Shown: piece by piece, positions 7,111 through 15,761 of the stretch | Numbering within the stretch: the stretch's first letter is position 1 | Layout of the letters: the number at the start of each line of letters is the position of its first letter | Source of the DNA: a virus | IMG/VR virus record: IMGVR_UViG_3300042889_001272 | Location: 1-64,000 of that record | DNA length: 64,000 nucleotides | Strand: one strand, 5' to 3' | Translations under genes and position numbers: made by a program | Notes under the pieces: model-generated | What the model saw: only the letters and a program-made list of their open reading frames with translations | The model's database searches: none | What the model was told of the DNA's origin: nothing

Positions 7111-8378
7111 TCTAAGTAACCTATGTCTTTTCGGTAAGTAAAGTTGTACATTTCAATATTTTCTAAAAACTTGTAAATTCTATCACTTGCTTCCATTCTT
7201 GTTGGTGCAGAACTAGTTATGACACTATTTAAAAGTTTCCTATCTTTATTAAAACTTATATGTATGTCAGGCAATTCCGGCCATAATTGAGGATTGTGGT
7301 GCGGCTCCAACTCTGCAGATCCGTACATGGCCTGAATATTTACGATATTATGATAATCAGAGTTTACGATTCGTAGACATACGGCTTGCTGATCATTATT
7401 TGACACTGGATCTATTTTTGCGCCAGTTGCGGCTTGGTATAACATATTTGAAATACTACACTTGCTGTCAAATGTCATGGCAATTGATTGAAATTCAGGG
7501 TCGCCTGGTCGGACGTTAATTTCAATCACATATACTTTGCCTTCCAAATCCTCCATAATGCCCAGATACAGAATCCCCACATAAGGAGTACCTTGTGATT
7601 TTAAGTAATTTAAAATAGTATCCGCATACTGATGCACTATGGGGTTAATATTAACTGGGGAATAACAACCCATGCTTGCAGTGTTGCTACCTGTGTCGCC
7701 TTCTCCGAACTTTTTATAATCTCTTGCAGAACCGAGATACTCCCAAGAATTCTCATTGCACAGTATGTGATAGGAATACTCACGTTTCCCGGTTATGAAT
7801 TCTTCTACTAGAAAATGCTGATCCAAGAACTGGCCGAACCCTTTCATATACCTGTTCTGCCCAAAAGATTGCAAATTTTCAAATTCTTTATTCACGTTAT
7901 CGTCGGTTATGATGACAGTCTGTAATCCTGCACGCCAGTCTCTTTCAAATTTTAATACCCATGGTCTGGGTATATTAAAAAATACTTCGAACAGTTTACT
8001 TTTATTATATACTCTGGATTTTGCAGTTGGAATATTCAGCTTTTGAAGTAAAGTCTTGCCATGAGCTTTACTCCATTCTAAGAATGATAAATCATAGCTC
8101 GGAGAGCAAGAAGGAATATTTTTTTCTTTTAGGAAATTCTGAAGACGTTGATTTTGTAGATAATTTATAGTAGTCAACCACACCAAATCCACTGGTGTAG
8201 TAGTCAGAAGGTCTATGATTTCGTCCACTGATTTTAGATCCAATGTGGAGTATCTTAATGAAGGTTGTATTGCAGGATTCGCTGTAATATGATAGATATG
8301 TTCTACTTCGTTTTCTTCTAATAATTTTTTAGAAAAAAAGTGTACCCCTGCGTGTGATCCAAATATTGCAATTTTCAT
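7107..8378 (-). CDS. PurD-like ATP-grasp ligase (423 aa)
   Basis: The layout follows phosphoribosylamine-glycine ligase: an N-terminal Rossmann-like segment (IAIFGSHAG), an ATP-grasp core (WVLKFERDWRAG), the segment ARDYKKFGEGDTGSNT..MG, and the metal/ATP motif EINVRPGDPE. These match PurD hallmarks, and 423 aa is the family length. PurD joins glycine to phosphoribosylamine using ATP. Here it sits with PP-loop ligases rather than other purine genes, so a different amine/carboxylate ligation is possible. It is preceded by a perfect palindrome (8385-8416). Confidence 0.85.
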   Translation of the reverse strand: MKIAIFGSHAGVHFFSKKLLEENEVEHIYHITANPAIQPSLRYSTLDLKSVDEIIDLLTTTPVDLVWLTTINYLQNQRLQNFLKEKNIPSCSPSYDLSFLEWSKAHGKTLLQKLNIPTAKSRVYNKSKLFEVFFNIPRPWVLKFERDWRAGLQTVIITDDNVNKEFENLQSFGQNRYMKGFGQFLDQHFLVEEFITGKREYSYHILCNENSWEYLGSARDYKKFGEGDTGSNTASMGCYSPVNINPIVHQYADTILNYLKSQGTPYVGILYLGIMEDLEGKVYVIEINVRPGDPEFQSIAMTFDSKCSISNMLYQAATGAKIDPVSNNDQQAVCLRIVNSDYHNIVNIQAMYGSAELEPHHNPQLWPELPDIHISFNKDRKLLNSVITSSAPTRMEASDRIYKFLENIEMYNFTYRKDIGYLE

Positions 8379-8384
8379 AATGTT

Positions 8385-8416
8385 TATAAACGTGTTGGCC
8401 GGCCAACACGTTTATA
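8385..8416. repeat. Perfect 32-bp palindrome
   Basis: TATAAACGTGTTGGCC is followed directly by its exact reverse complement, with no loop bases. It lies in the 64-bp gap upstream of the PurD-like gene and downstream of the 98-aa gene. It could be a protein-binding operator, a terminator/processing hairpin, or a cruciform. The minus-strand TATAAACA inside it, seven bases before the ATG at 8378, resembles a late box. Confidence 0.9.
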
Positions 8417-8442
8417 CAAGGCCCGGGTTTTTAAATAAGATA

Positions 8443-8739
8443 TTATTCGCCTAATAATTCAACGGTGTTTGTGATACCATTTGATTCATTGTGTCTTATT
8501 CGAGCTACGCTATTAGCGTTTGTCGAGCTCAGTCCTTTAATTTCAAGATAAGCAGCTTCGTCTCGAAATACATAGTTTCTAATAATAGAGTTGGCATTGA
8601 GTTTAGTTTTACTAACGCTCAATAAACCCGGCAAACTTTTAAACCAAGACGCCCATGCGGCATGACCCGCAGGATTTGCATCGCTAAACCATGCCGCATT
8701 GGCTGGCTTTACTGTTGTTACTCTTACTTTATATGACAT
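8443..8739 (-). CDS. Hypothetical protein (98 aa)
   Basis: A soluble 98-residue protein rich in Ala, Asn and Trp, with alternating hydrophobic segments suggesting a small alpha/beta fold. Size and pattern would fit a dimeric ABM-type barrel, but no signature supports this. An AAAGGAG site precedes the ATG, and a GATAAATA box lies further upstream (around 8750). It is placed between the cupin and the ATP-grasp gene. Confidence 0.65.
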   Translation of the reverse strand: MSYKVRVTTVKPANAAWFSDANPAGHAAWASWFKSLPGLLSVSKTKLNANSIIRNYVFRDEAAYLEIKGLSSTNANSVARIRHNESNGITNTVELLGE

Positions 8740-8761
8740 AAATGTCTCCTTTGATATATTA

Positions 8762-9418
8762 TTATTTATCTAAGTACGTTCTATTTAGCATAGTATGATT
8801 GTGATCCGTAGGTCCCCAGTCGCCGTCTGGGTGAAAGGCAATAACGGTCATACTACTATCAGTAGTACAGAAACGATGTCTTTCTTGTTCAGTTAAACAA
8901 AAGCTAATGCCAGTAACAAGCTCGTCTTCCTTTAAGTTGCCACTATCGCCGTGATGACTAATACCTTTACCGTCTATGACACAGCCTAATCGGATGCTGG
9001 GATGAGTGTGATAAGACTGTGTGATGCCCGGCGGAAAGAACAATAGATTCAAACTAGCGTCTCCCAGCCTAGCAGGATATACCAGTAAACTATCACTACA
9101 ACCGTCAATATAAGTTAATCTGCCCTTGGATTCTACCCAGCCCATAGTATCTGGTACGATGTATCCTAGTCTAACGATTACAAATAGTTTGTCAACGACG
9201 TCGACACTAACAGAGTCTCTTACGCCTAATCCGAAATATTGCCCTTTTTCCAGTGTATGTTTTTTGCCATCAATTGTGATTGTGGCTGTGCCGTAGCTGT
9301 AACCATACACTGAGCAGAATTTACAGAAATCTGGGAACGTGAATTGCTGATTTTCAAACATGTAGCCAGCTGATGGGTACATACTATTGTACAATTCTAA
9401 TTTTTTTCCATCTATCAT
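8762..9418 (-). CDS. Cupin-type protein (218 aa)
   Basis: The second half contains a cupin-like metal site: SYHTHPSIRLGCVIDGKG has the HxH..G spacing of cupin motif 1, and a later ERHRF histidine fits motif 2. The first half (IDGKKHTLEKGQYF) reads as a degenerate first barrel. Cupins here could act as an isomerase, dioxygenase or small-ligand sensor. It lies in the PP-loop/ATP-grasp gene run on the minus strand. Confidence 0.7.
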   Translation of the reverse strand: MIDGKKLELYNSMYPSAGYMFENQQFTFPDFCKFCSVYGYSYGTATITIDGKKHTLEKGQYFGLGVRDSVSVDVVDKLFVIVRLGYIVPDTMGWVESKGRLTYIDGCSDSLLVYPARLGDASLNLLFFPPGITQSYHTHPSIRLGCVIDGKGISHHGDSGNLKEDELVTGISFCLTEQERHRFCTTDSSMTVIAFHPDGDWGPTDHNHTMLNRTYLDK

Positions 9419-9438
9419 TGTTGTATAAGCCTTTTTTG

Positions 9439-10350
9439 TTAAACAATATTTAGTTCTAAAAACCTTTTTGTAACACCGGTCTGTGATTTAAGGTGTGCTA
9501 TTAATTCTTTCCACGGAATAAAACACTGACGTTCTTTACGTACAGTACGAACTTCTTTGTACAGCCAATCAATGTTTTCATAGCCACTGAACTTTGGGAA
9601 ATATACCAGATCTTCTCTCCAGTGTTTGGCATACAGCATAGGTTTGATATAATATTCATAGCGCAATACATCATTAATTTTCATGTTATATAACTTAAAT
9701 CCGTTGCCATCGTAATAAACCCAACTGTCTAAAAAGTAATGAAACAAGTCATCATCGATACTGCTGAGGAAATATTCACTGCTATCTCCGAACATGACAA
9801 TCTTACCAGTACGCTCTATTGCATTAAGCGCACGATATCTAGCAATCTCCGGATCATAATAACTTTGATACACATAGTGATTGCCATCTTTTTTATTGGT
9901 TATTAACCACGGATCGTGTAGCACTTGTATTATATCATAGTCCTTGGGTAATTCACTGACAAATATGTGTTGAATGCAATGATTGGCATGTGCATCTAGT
10001 TCGGGCTTCAATGCTTCTATTTCATCTCTGCGAGTGTTGGGATTTATGTTTACAACATTGGCAGTAAATCCCCACTTCTTTTCCAGCATCTTTAAGTTTT
10101 CGTATTCATTTTCGTTGAAGCCATCTAATCTAAGAAAGCTACATTCAAGTGGAATACCCTGCTTTAGAAAACTTACCAGTGCTATTTGACTGTCTAAACC
10201 AGAACTTAGACACAGCATTATTTTGCCGGGATTGTTCAGATAAATGTCACGAGCACGTCTGTCTGATTCTTCTTTTAAATTACCAGCGGGTCTAGTACAG
10301 CTGGTGTGTTCTACGTAGAACTTATTATTCTCATCAAAACCCCAATGCAT
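9439..10350 (-). CDS. PP-loop ATPase, asparagine-synthase-like (303 aa)
   Basis: The PP-loop reads SSGLDS (49-54) after a short N-terminal region. The family uses this loop to bind ATP pyrophosphate during substrate adenylation. No glutaminase domain and no QueC-type C-terminal cysteine cluster are present. It is two bases from the next PP-loop gene upstream, in the same orientation, so the pair is probably one transcript. Confidence 0.75.
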   Translation of the reverse strand: MHWGFDENNKFYVEHTSCTRPAGNLKEESDRRARDIYLNNPGKIMLCLSSGLDSQIALVSFLKQGIPLECSFLRLDGFNENEYENLKMLEKKWGFTANVVNINPNTRRDEIEALKPELDAHANHCIQHIFVSELPKDYDIIQVLHDPWLITNKKDGNHYVYQSYYDPEIARYRALNAIERTGKIVMFGDSSEYFLSSIDDDLFHYFLDSWVYYDGNGFKLYNMKINDVLRYEYYIKPMLYAKHWREDLVYFPKFSGYENIDWLYKEVRTVRKERQCFIPWKELIAHLKSQTGVTKRFLELNIV

Positions 10351-10352
10351 TG

Positions 10353-11375
10353 TTATCCTTGTATTGGTTGTTTAGTAAATCTGTAAACACCGTTGTCTTC
10401 GTAGATAAAGTCAAATGTATCTTTATAACGTAGCAATGCTGGCAAGCTAGGGTGCTTGGTTTTGTATTTAAAATATTGCAAGTCACCATCTACTTGATAG
10501 ATAAACTTCTTCATGATACCTTTATATTCGCCCCAGCTGGTTCCTTTGAAGTAATGACCTTCTTGTAGACTCCATTGTTGGAATGTATCTGTATTAAAGA
10601 AATGCTTTAAGTTTTTAATTAGTTGATTGCCCACTGCTTCGTTGTTGGCATGGCTTACTATGCGAAAGTTAACTGCCTGCCACTTTAAGTTAAAGTTCAA
10701 GTACCACAGCAAATCATGACAAGTAACCAATTCAACTGGGCTGGTTGAAATTTGTTGTTCTATAAATTCATATAGTTTTGGTTTTTCTTCTGTGGTTAAA
10801 TTTCTAGCCATCCAATCAACTGCCATTTGCAATGGCTTGTGAACAGTGCTAAAGTCATTGAAATAATCTACACAACTTTTCATAGTTAAACTGCCCACCA
10901 AGTTATCTGCCATTTCGCCTGTGATGATAACCTGATCCGGCTTGGGATCAGCAATAATCTTATCAGCTTGTACTACGCATGATATGAATCTATTTTTAAT
11001 AAATTTATTATAAAAGTTTGGATTTTCGCGGATACTGTCCATGTTCAATCCAATGGTCAATCTATTTTGTTTGTATAGTTCGTCGGCAATGCCAAGGTCA
11101 ACCATTAATGCAAAAATAAATGTACTGTCGATGCCGCCACTCCATAACACATTAACATGCATATTATGATCTGTTAATTCTTTAATTCTAGCAATGCTGG
11201 TTGCCATGAAGTCCGGACACGGTGTATCAACACTGGGCATGGGAAACATATTAACGTAATCGAAATTAGGCCAACGATTTGCGGTTCTGTCCAACACACT
11301 GATAAGTGGGTTGATTGTTTTATGAAAGACTTGTTTTTCTTTCAATGCTATGGGATGATAATAAACTAGATTCAT
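10353..11375 (-). CDS. PP-loop ATPase, asparagine-synthase-like (340 aa)
   Basis: LWSGGIDSTF contains the canonical PP-loop (SGGIDS at 79-84). A later DNLVGS segment fits the second nucleotide-contacting region of asparagine-synthase domains. It is a stand-alone synthetase domain. Its ATG overlaps the end of the 180-aa gene by four bases (translational coupling). Substrate unknown; adjacent PP-loop paralogues suggest either several ligation steps or a hetero-oligomer. Confidence 0.78.
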   Translation of the reverse strand: MNLVYYHPIALKEKQVFHKTINPLISVLDRTANRWPNFDYVNMFPMPSVDTPCPDFMATSIARIKELTDHNMHVNVLWSGGIDSTFIFALMVDLGIADELYKQNRLTIGLNMDSIRENPNFYNKFIKNRFISCVVQADKIIADPKPDQVIITGEMADNLVGSLTMKSCVDYFNDFSTVHKPLQMAVDWMARNLTTEEKPKLYEFIEQQISTSPVELVTCHDLLWYLNFNLKWQAVNFRIVSHANNEAVGNQLIKNLKHFFNTDTFQQWSLQEGHYFKGTSWGEYKGIMKKFIYQVDGDLQYFKYKTKHPSLPALLRYKDTFDFIYEDNGVYRFTKQPIQG

Positions 11376-11914
11376 AATAAAATATTTGTAAAGAACAAGC
11401 GTAACATGAGTTCACGAGCATTGACGAAATCATCTGCATTTTTTGCATCGAGTATTGCGGATATAACCTGCGTTTTAATGTTATTTAAATTTTGCATTAA
11501 CTGCATTTTATTCTCGTATTGAATGCCTGCATCAATGGGTGCAGTTCCTGTAATAACACCCTGTGAAACTAGGTATTCATGTAATTCAATAATTGTAAAA
11601 TTAGAATTGCTTATTCCTAGATTCTCCATGCTGGCTTCTAATCTATAATATAACTCTGCAAAGAATTTTAATCTATGCCCTATAATTATAGATTCCCGGT
11701 TGACCTCGGCTGGACTTGTTGCATTAGTATTAACAGTGACACTGGTCCAACTATTTGTTTTTAACTGCATAGGGCAGGATATTGGCGTGTCTATGGTAAA
11801 TGTTCTAAGAGTATACCAAGGACGGTCTTGAATCGCCCAGTGCATTACTTCTTTAATCGAATGCTCGCCTATTACCCAATTATTACTGTCAAGTATTACT
11901 GTTCGCCATTGCAT
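11372..11914 (-). CDS. Hypothetical protein (180 aa)
   Basis: No recognised motif. The N-terminal half is predicted mixed alpha/beta with several tryptophans. The C-terminal half is helical (YENKMQLMQNLNNIKTQV), possibly a coiled coil. It overlaps the desaturase gene upstream by 26 bases and the PP-loop gene downstream by four, so it is embedded in the operon and probably acts in the same process. Confidence 0.7.
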   Translation of the reverse strand: MQWRTVILDSNNWVIGEHSIKEVMHWAIQDRPWYTLRTFTIDTPISCPMQLKTNSWTSVTVNTNATSPAEVNRESIIIGHRLKFFAELYYRLEASMENLGISNSNFTIIELHEYLVSQGVITGTAPIDAGIQYENKMQLMQNLNNIKTQVISAILDAKNADDFVNARELMLRLFFTNILL

Positions 11915-12734
11915 CTTTTCTTGCCTTAAATATTTTTTCTTTGCTGGCCCTAGTTGCTATTAATGGAACAAATAATAAACTAGGATCAAATTCATCTTTG
12001 CGTCCACTGACACTAGTGCCGAAATCATAGGAACTTGCTTTGGCATGATGGTTATTATGCCATGCTTGCCCCCATACAATTTTAGCCATAATCGATCTAT
12101 TGTTGCTGTCATCCTTGGTTTCGAAGTTTCTATACCCCTGTCCTTTTAAATGACATAACACATTTACTGCTGATTCTTGGTGCAGACTATACACTGCTGG
12201 AATTATAAACATAAACAATAATATTTGCCAATCTATTAGTCCGATGATTGCATAACTAATAAAGATAATTTTAATGTAGTTGTGGGCAAAAAACAAATGC
12301 ATGGGATCTTTGAGTAAATCAATGGCATACTTGGGATTAAAATAATTCCCCCAATCATGCAACCAAAAGTGATAAGCATACAATTTTCCTTTGTTGGGCG
12401 TGTGTGCGTCTTTTTCAGTGTCACTGAATCTATGATGACTGCCTCTATGAATTGCGGCCCAACCCAATGGACTTCCTTGCAAGCACAAACTTGCTGTCCA
12501 CAATGCAATGGGTTTGATTCCTGGTCGCAATTCCAAGGCACGATGGCTGACAATACGATGCAATGTCACAGCACTTCCGAACCCAGCAAGTAGAATCCAG
12601 CCCGCAAATAATAATAGTATTTGTTTTAATCCAAAATCAAAGTAAAAAGGAAATACAAATACGCCCAGCAATGCAACAATATGTGCAGGGTAAAGGACGT
12701 AGTAAAGGAAATTGTTAATTTTTGGTGTATTCAT
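11889..12734 (-). CDS. Membrane fatty-acyl desaturase-like protein (281 aa)
   Basis: Three histidine boxes of the acyl-CoA/acyl-lipid desaturase family are intact: HRIVSH, HRGSHH and HNNHH. Four hydrophobic segments flank them. These diiron enzymes insert a double bond into an acyl chain using O2 and reducing power, at the inner membrane. It is one of three such genes in the window (others at 35514 and 36290). It lies inside the oxygenase/PP-loop operon, between the 180-aa protein and an acetyltransferase-like gene. Confidence 0.88.
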   Translation of the reverse strand: MNTPKINNFLYYVLYPAHIVALLGVFVFPFYFDFGLKQILLLFAGWILLAGFGSAVTLHRIVSHRALELRPGIKPIALWTASLCLQGSPLGWAAIHRGSHHRFSDTEKDAHTPNKGKLYAYHFWLHDWGNYFNPKYAIDLLKDPMHLFFAHNYIKIIFISYAIIGLIDWQILLFMFIIPAVYSLHQESAVNVLCHLKGQGYRNFETKDDSNNRSIMAKIVWGQAWHNNHHAKASSYDFGTSVSGRKDEFDPSLLFVPLIATRASKEKIFKARKDAMANSNT

Positions 12735-12735
12735 A

Positions 12736-13350
12736 TTAAAGGAAATCTATGTCTCGCTCATCAAACTCAACTGAGCCCTCTGATGTACACAAACTCTTCG
12801 ACATGTACATACTGATATTTATATCGTAAGGAAACAATTTTCCGCCACTAAACTGTAAGTGATCCAACCATTTTGGCATTGTATTTGCTGCCACTCTGGC
12901 ATAAACATAGTGATGATATTTTTCTCTGGCACCAGTGAAAAGTTTTTGCCATGCATCAAACTTTTCTAATTTGCTGACAACAAACCATTGATAAAATCCA
13001 CTTTTTTCCTGATAATCAATAGCAAATTTTAAAAGTTCTTTTATAACCCTGATGCTATTGCCACCGCGATGTGCAGTCACAATAAAACTAAAAATCCAAG
13101 AAGGACTGTTGTCTAAACAACGTAGTCCTATAATAGCAATTAATTTTGAATCTTCATCAAAATATCCAAATGCTCTCATTTTATCAGAACCATAGACATT
13201 CTGCGGTAGCACAAAATATTTAAACACCTTTGAGTTTGTATTGTCTTCGAAAATGCCAGAAGCAGTATTAGTCATAGCAAACTTTTCTTCTGCCATGGCT
13301 TCAATCATACTCAAGTCTTCTTGTAATAATCTTCTTATATATATTGACAC
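12736..13350 (-). CDS. GNAT-like acetyltransferase (204 aa)
   Basis: The N-terminal IRRLLQEDLSMIEAMAEEKF and the central strand FSFIVTAHRGGNSIRVIKEL resemble GNAT motifs, in which the R-G-x-x-I turn contacts acetyl-CoA. Confidence is limited because the pyrophosphate loop is not a perfect R/Q-x-x-G-x-G/A. The start is GTG at 13350, overlapping the PP-loop gene upstream by 16 bases. Substrate unknown. Confidence 0.6.
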   Translation of the reverse strand: MSIYIRRLLQEDLSMIEAMAEEKFAMTNTASGIFEDNTNSKVFKYFVLPQNVYGSDKMRAFGYFDEDSKLIAIIGLRCLDNSPSWIFSFIVTAHRGGNSIRVIKELLKFAIDYQEKSGFYQWFVVSKLEKFDAWQKLFTGAREKYHHYVYARVAANTMPKWLDHLQFSGGKLFPYDINISMYMSKSLCTSEGSVEFDERDIDFL

Positions 13351-14258
13351 ACTGTTCCTTGATTTGTTAAAATATCTATCATATCATTGTAAGAAATATA
13401 AGCATTTCTTGGTTTGAATTGTAATGTTTGTTGTATCAATTCTGAATTCTTTTGATTTAAACCAGGTATATGATCACCGCTGACTGTTTTAACAAACTTG
13501 AAAGTATTTCCATCAAATAAGTTTGTAAAACCTCCTTGATAATAAATTAAATTCTTTAAACTGTTTAAAGAAATTTTTCCGCTGGTTTGTTTTTTCACTA
13601 ATTCCCGTATTACGGGAAGAGTTAAAAAACTATATATTAATTCTGGACTGTATGAGAAGAAATTGTTAATAACTTTATTCTCATTAAAACTATTAAACCG
13701 CTCAGGCCAAAAATCAAAATCTTCATTGCGAATATAGCTCCAAGATAAGTCTGGATTCACATCTCTTCGAAGATTTACTTTATCAACTAATAACACATCC
13801 TCATGTAGTTGCTCCATATAATATGCATGTAAAGTTTGAACAAAACTGTACGTTTGATATTTTTTTGCAGTATCTATCATGTGCTCGTTTACAAACGTTT
13901 CAAAATTCACGTCGACTAATTTAGGTATAATATTATATTTTTTACACTGTTTTACTGCAATCTCGGTGTCATGGGAATTTAATCTAATGGGAAATTTTAA
14001 AATATATACATTTGGAGTAATGCCGGCTTCAATAAACGAGCGTAAACAAATTTGACTTTCCCATCCGCCCGACAATGCAATGTATATGTTGGGATATTTT
14101 AAATGTATTTCTTTGGCAGCAATTATACATTCTTCTTTCAAAGTCAATTCCTGTCTAGTTTTCGAGCTAATCTTAAGGTTGAGAATCTCAAGAGCTGTTG
14201 TCCTAAATTTATTACCAACATCATCGCCATACCAATAGTCTAAATTTTTCATTATCAT
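13335..14258 (-). CDS. PP-loop ATPase-like protein with altered loop (307 aa)
   Basis: The loop reads ALSGGWES (SGGWES at 63-68): the usual Asp of SGGxDS is Glu. This is conservative and may still bind Mg-ATP, but it is unusual. Overall size and layout match the 303-aa paralogue at 9439. An ATG at 14252 is an alternative start. A minus-strand ATTAAATA near 14261-14268 may be a promoter. Confidence 0.7.
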   Translation of the reverse strand: MIMKNLDYWYGDDVGNKFRTTALEILNLKISSKTRQELTLKEECIIAAKEIHLKYPNIYIALSGGWESQICLRSFIEAGITPNVYILKFPIRLNSHDTEIAVKQCKKYNIIPKLVDVNFETFVNEHMIDTAKKYQTYSFVQTLHAYYMEQLHEDVLLVDKVNLRRDVNPDLSWSYIRNEDFDFWPERFNSFNENKVINNFFSYSPELIYSFLTLPVIRELVKKQTSGKISLNSLKNLIYYQGGFTNLFDGNTFKFVKTVSGDHIPGLNQKNSELIQQTLQFKPRNAYISYNDMIDILTNQGTVCQYI

Positions 14259-14263
14259 TGTAT

Positions 14264-14863
14264 TTAATTTATAATTCCACTTTGATTTACAATTACACGG
14301 TTTGTCATATTTCTAATCCATGTTTCGTTGCCTAGATTGGTTAAATGATGTACAGCAACATATTGGATACAGCCTTCTTGCTCGTCATATGTATGCCCAC
14401 AGACATTATATCTATTTGGTTTTATATTAAAGTCTAAATCACAATTAATTTTAATTAAATCGATGTATTGTTTAAATCCGATTAAGTTATATTCTCTGCT
14501 TATGAAGACAGCATCGAGACCGACTTCCTTGGCCTTGTTTATCTGCACAGGTAAACAATATGTGGAGTTTAAAAACTTTGCACCGCCAGTAAACTTACCA
14601 ATGCCTTTTATTCTATAATCAGGATGTATCCACATTCTACTGCTAAATCGTGCAATTCCTTGGCCCCAGCGACGCTCATTATAATGCAGGCCACTGAAGC
14701 AAATTATTTTGTTATTCTCAACTACCGCCGGGAAACTCAAAAATTCATTAAATTTAATATTAGTATAATTACTCTTAAGTCGATCATCGGTGCCACTGAT
14801 ATAATCAATGGTATCTTTCCATAGTTGATCTTGTGGAGCAACAACTAAATCAATGACTTGCAA
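14264..14863 (-). CDS. GNAT-like acetyltransferase (199 aa)
   Basis: The segment RMWIHPDYRIKGIGKF matches the GNAT acetyl-CoA loop (hydrophobic strand, H-P-x-Y-R, then K-G-I-G-K). The only usable start is TTG at 14863, one base after the stop of the TauD-like gene; the first in-frame ATG lies far inside the domain. The rare start may hold translation down or couple it to the upstream gene. Confidence 0.7.
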   Translation of the reverse strand: MQVIDLVVAPQDQLWKDTIDYISGTDDRLKSNYTNIKFNEFLSFPAVVENNKIICFSGLHYNERRWGQGIARFSSRMWIHPDYRIKGIGKFTGGAKFLNSTYCLPVQINKAKEVGLDAVFISREYNLIGFKQYIDLIKINCDLDFNIKPNRYNVCGHTYDEQEGCIQYVAVHHLTNLGNETWIRNMTNRVIVNQSGIIN

Positions 14864-14864
14864 T

Positions 14865-15761
14865 TTATTTCTGCCAGGAGTTGAAAATATTCATACGATA
14901 AAACTCTCTAGATTTAGTATGAAGTTCACTGTGCAATGCTGTTCTAGAATGAATCATATGCACATTATTCCAAATAGCAAAGTCTTGTTCATCCCATGTT
15001 AAATCGTAGATGTTTTCATCTTGAATTGTTTTTTCATGAAGCAAACTCACATAGTCAGCAGTACATGGAACTTCATCACGTTTGGCGCCAAATATCCAAC
15101 CATGCACAGTCCAACCATGCCAATGATGACTGTATTTTTTACCGCTGTTACTGAAGCTGGTGAACTGCAAATACTTTTCACCGTTGTATGGACTAACAGC
15201 AACTACAGGAAGATAAGTCAAGTGTGTGCCCGGTTCGTACCAACTTTGATACAACAGTTTCCAGTGTTCTGCTTCTGCTTGTTCTTCATCAGTCATATTT
15301 CTATAACCCCAGGCACGGTCAGCAAAACTAGTTTTGCCATAACGATTGTCTGGAATACTCACAGCATAAAAACTGCGTAATGGTGCTTGGTGACTTGGCC
15401 ACAACGGAATATCAACATGCCAGCTCATATCAGCATCACCAATGGCCTTTGCAGTACTGCCTACATTGCTGTAATGAGCATAGACTCTTCCACTGGCATC
15501 ATCTATAGGAAAACATTTTTCTTTTCCTACTTCGTAGTCTTCTCTAGTCCAGCCGCCTTGGCCAAAGCGTGTGCTAAAGTCCCAAAACTGTACATTATTA
15601 ATATTTTTCATACCTTTAATGACTAGTAATTTGTCTTGATATACCCATGCATCTAATTGTTCTTTGGGTATAGACATGGCTTCTTCATAACTGTCTACAT
15701 GAACAATTATGCCATAGTGCAGGGCTGTGCCGGCGCGAGATGTTAATTTTTCAGTACGCAT
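14865..15761 (-). CDS. TauD/TfdA-family 2OG dioxygenase (298 aa)
   Basis: This is the only member of the larger TauD/TfdA/AsnO type here. The iron motif is WHVD (H115/D117) and the distal histidine is in VHMIHSRTALH (H271), followed by arginines that would bind 2OG. The length of 298 aa is normal. TauD-type enzymes hydroxylate small molecules such as taurine, carnitine precursors or carrier-bound amino acids. Together with PP-loop and ATP-grasp ligases this suggests small-molecule tailoring. Confidence 0.85.
   Translation of the reverse strand: MRTEKLTSRAGTALHYGIIVHVDSYEEAMSIPKEQLDAWVYQDKLLVIKGMKNINNVQFWDFSTRFGQGGWTREDYEVGKEKCFPIDDASGRVYAHYSNVGSTAKAIGDADMSWHVDIPLWPSHQAPLRSFYAVSIPDNRYGKTSFADRAWGYRNMTDEEQAEAEHWKLLYQSWYEPGTHLTYLPVVAVSPYNGEKYLQFTSFSNSGKKYSHHWHGWTVHGWIFGAKRDEVPCTADYVSLLHEKTIQDENIYDLTWDEQDFAIWNNVHMIHSRTALHSELHTKSREFYRMNIFNSWQK

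Noticed and set aside
12236-12593. Frames opposite or offset to the desaturase at 11889
   Set aside because: Shadow frames; the desaturase has intact histidine boxes in the chosen frame.
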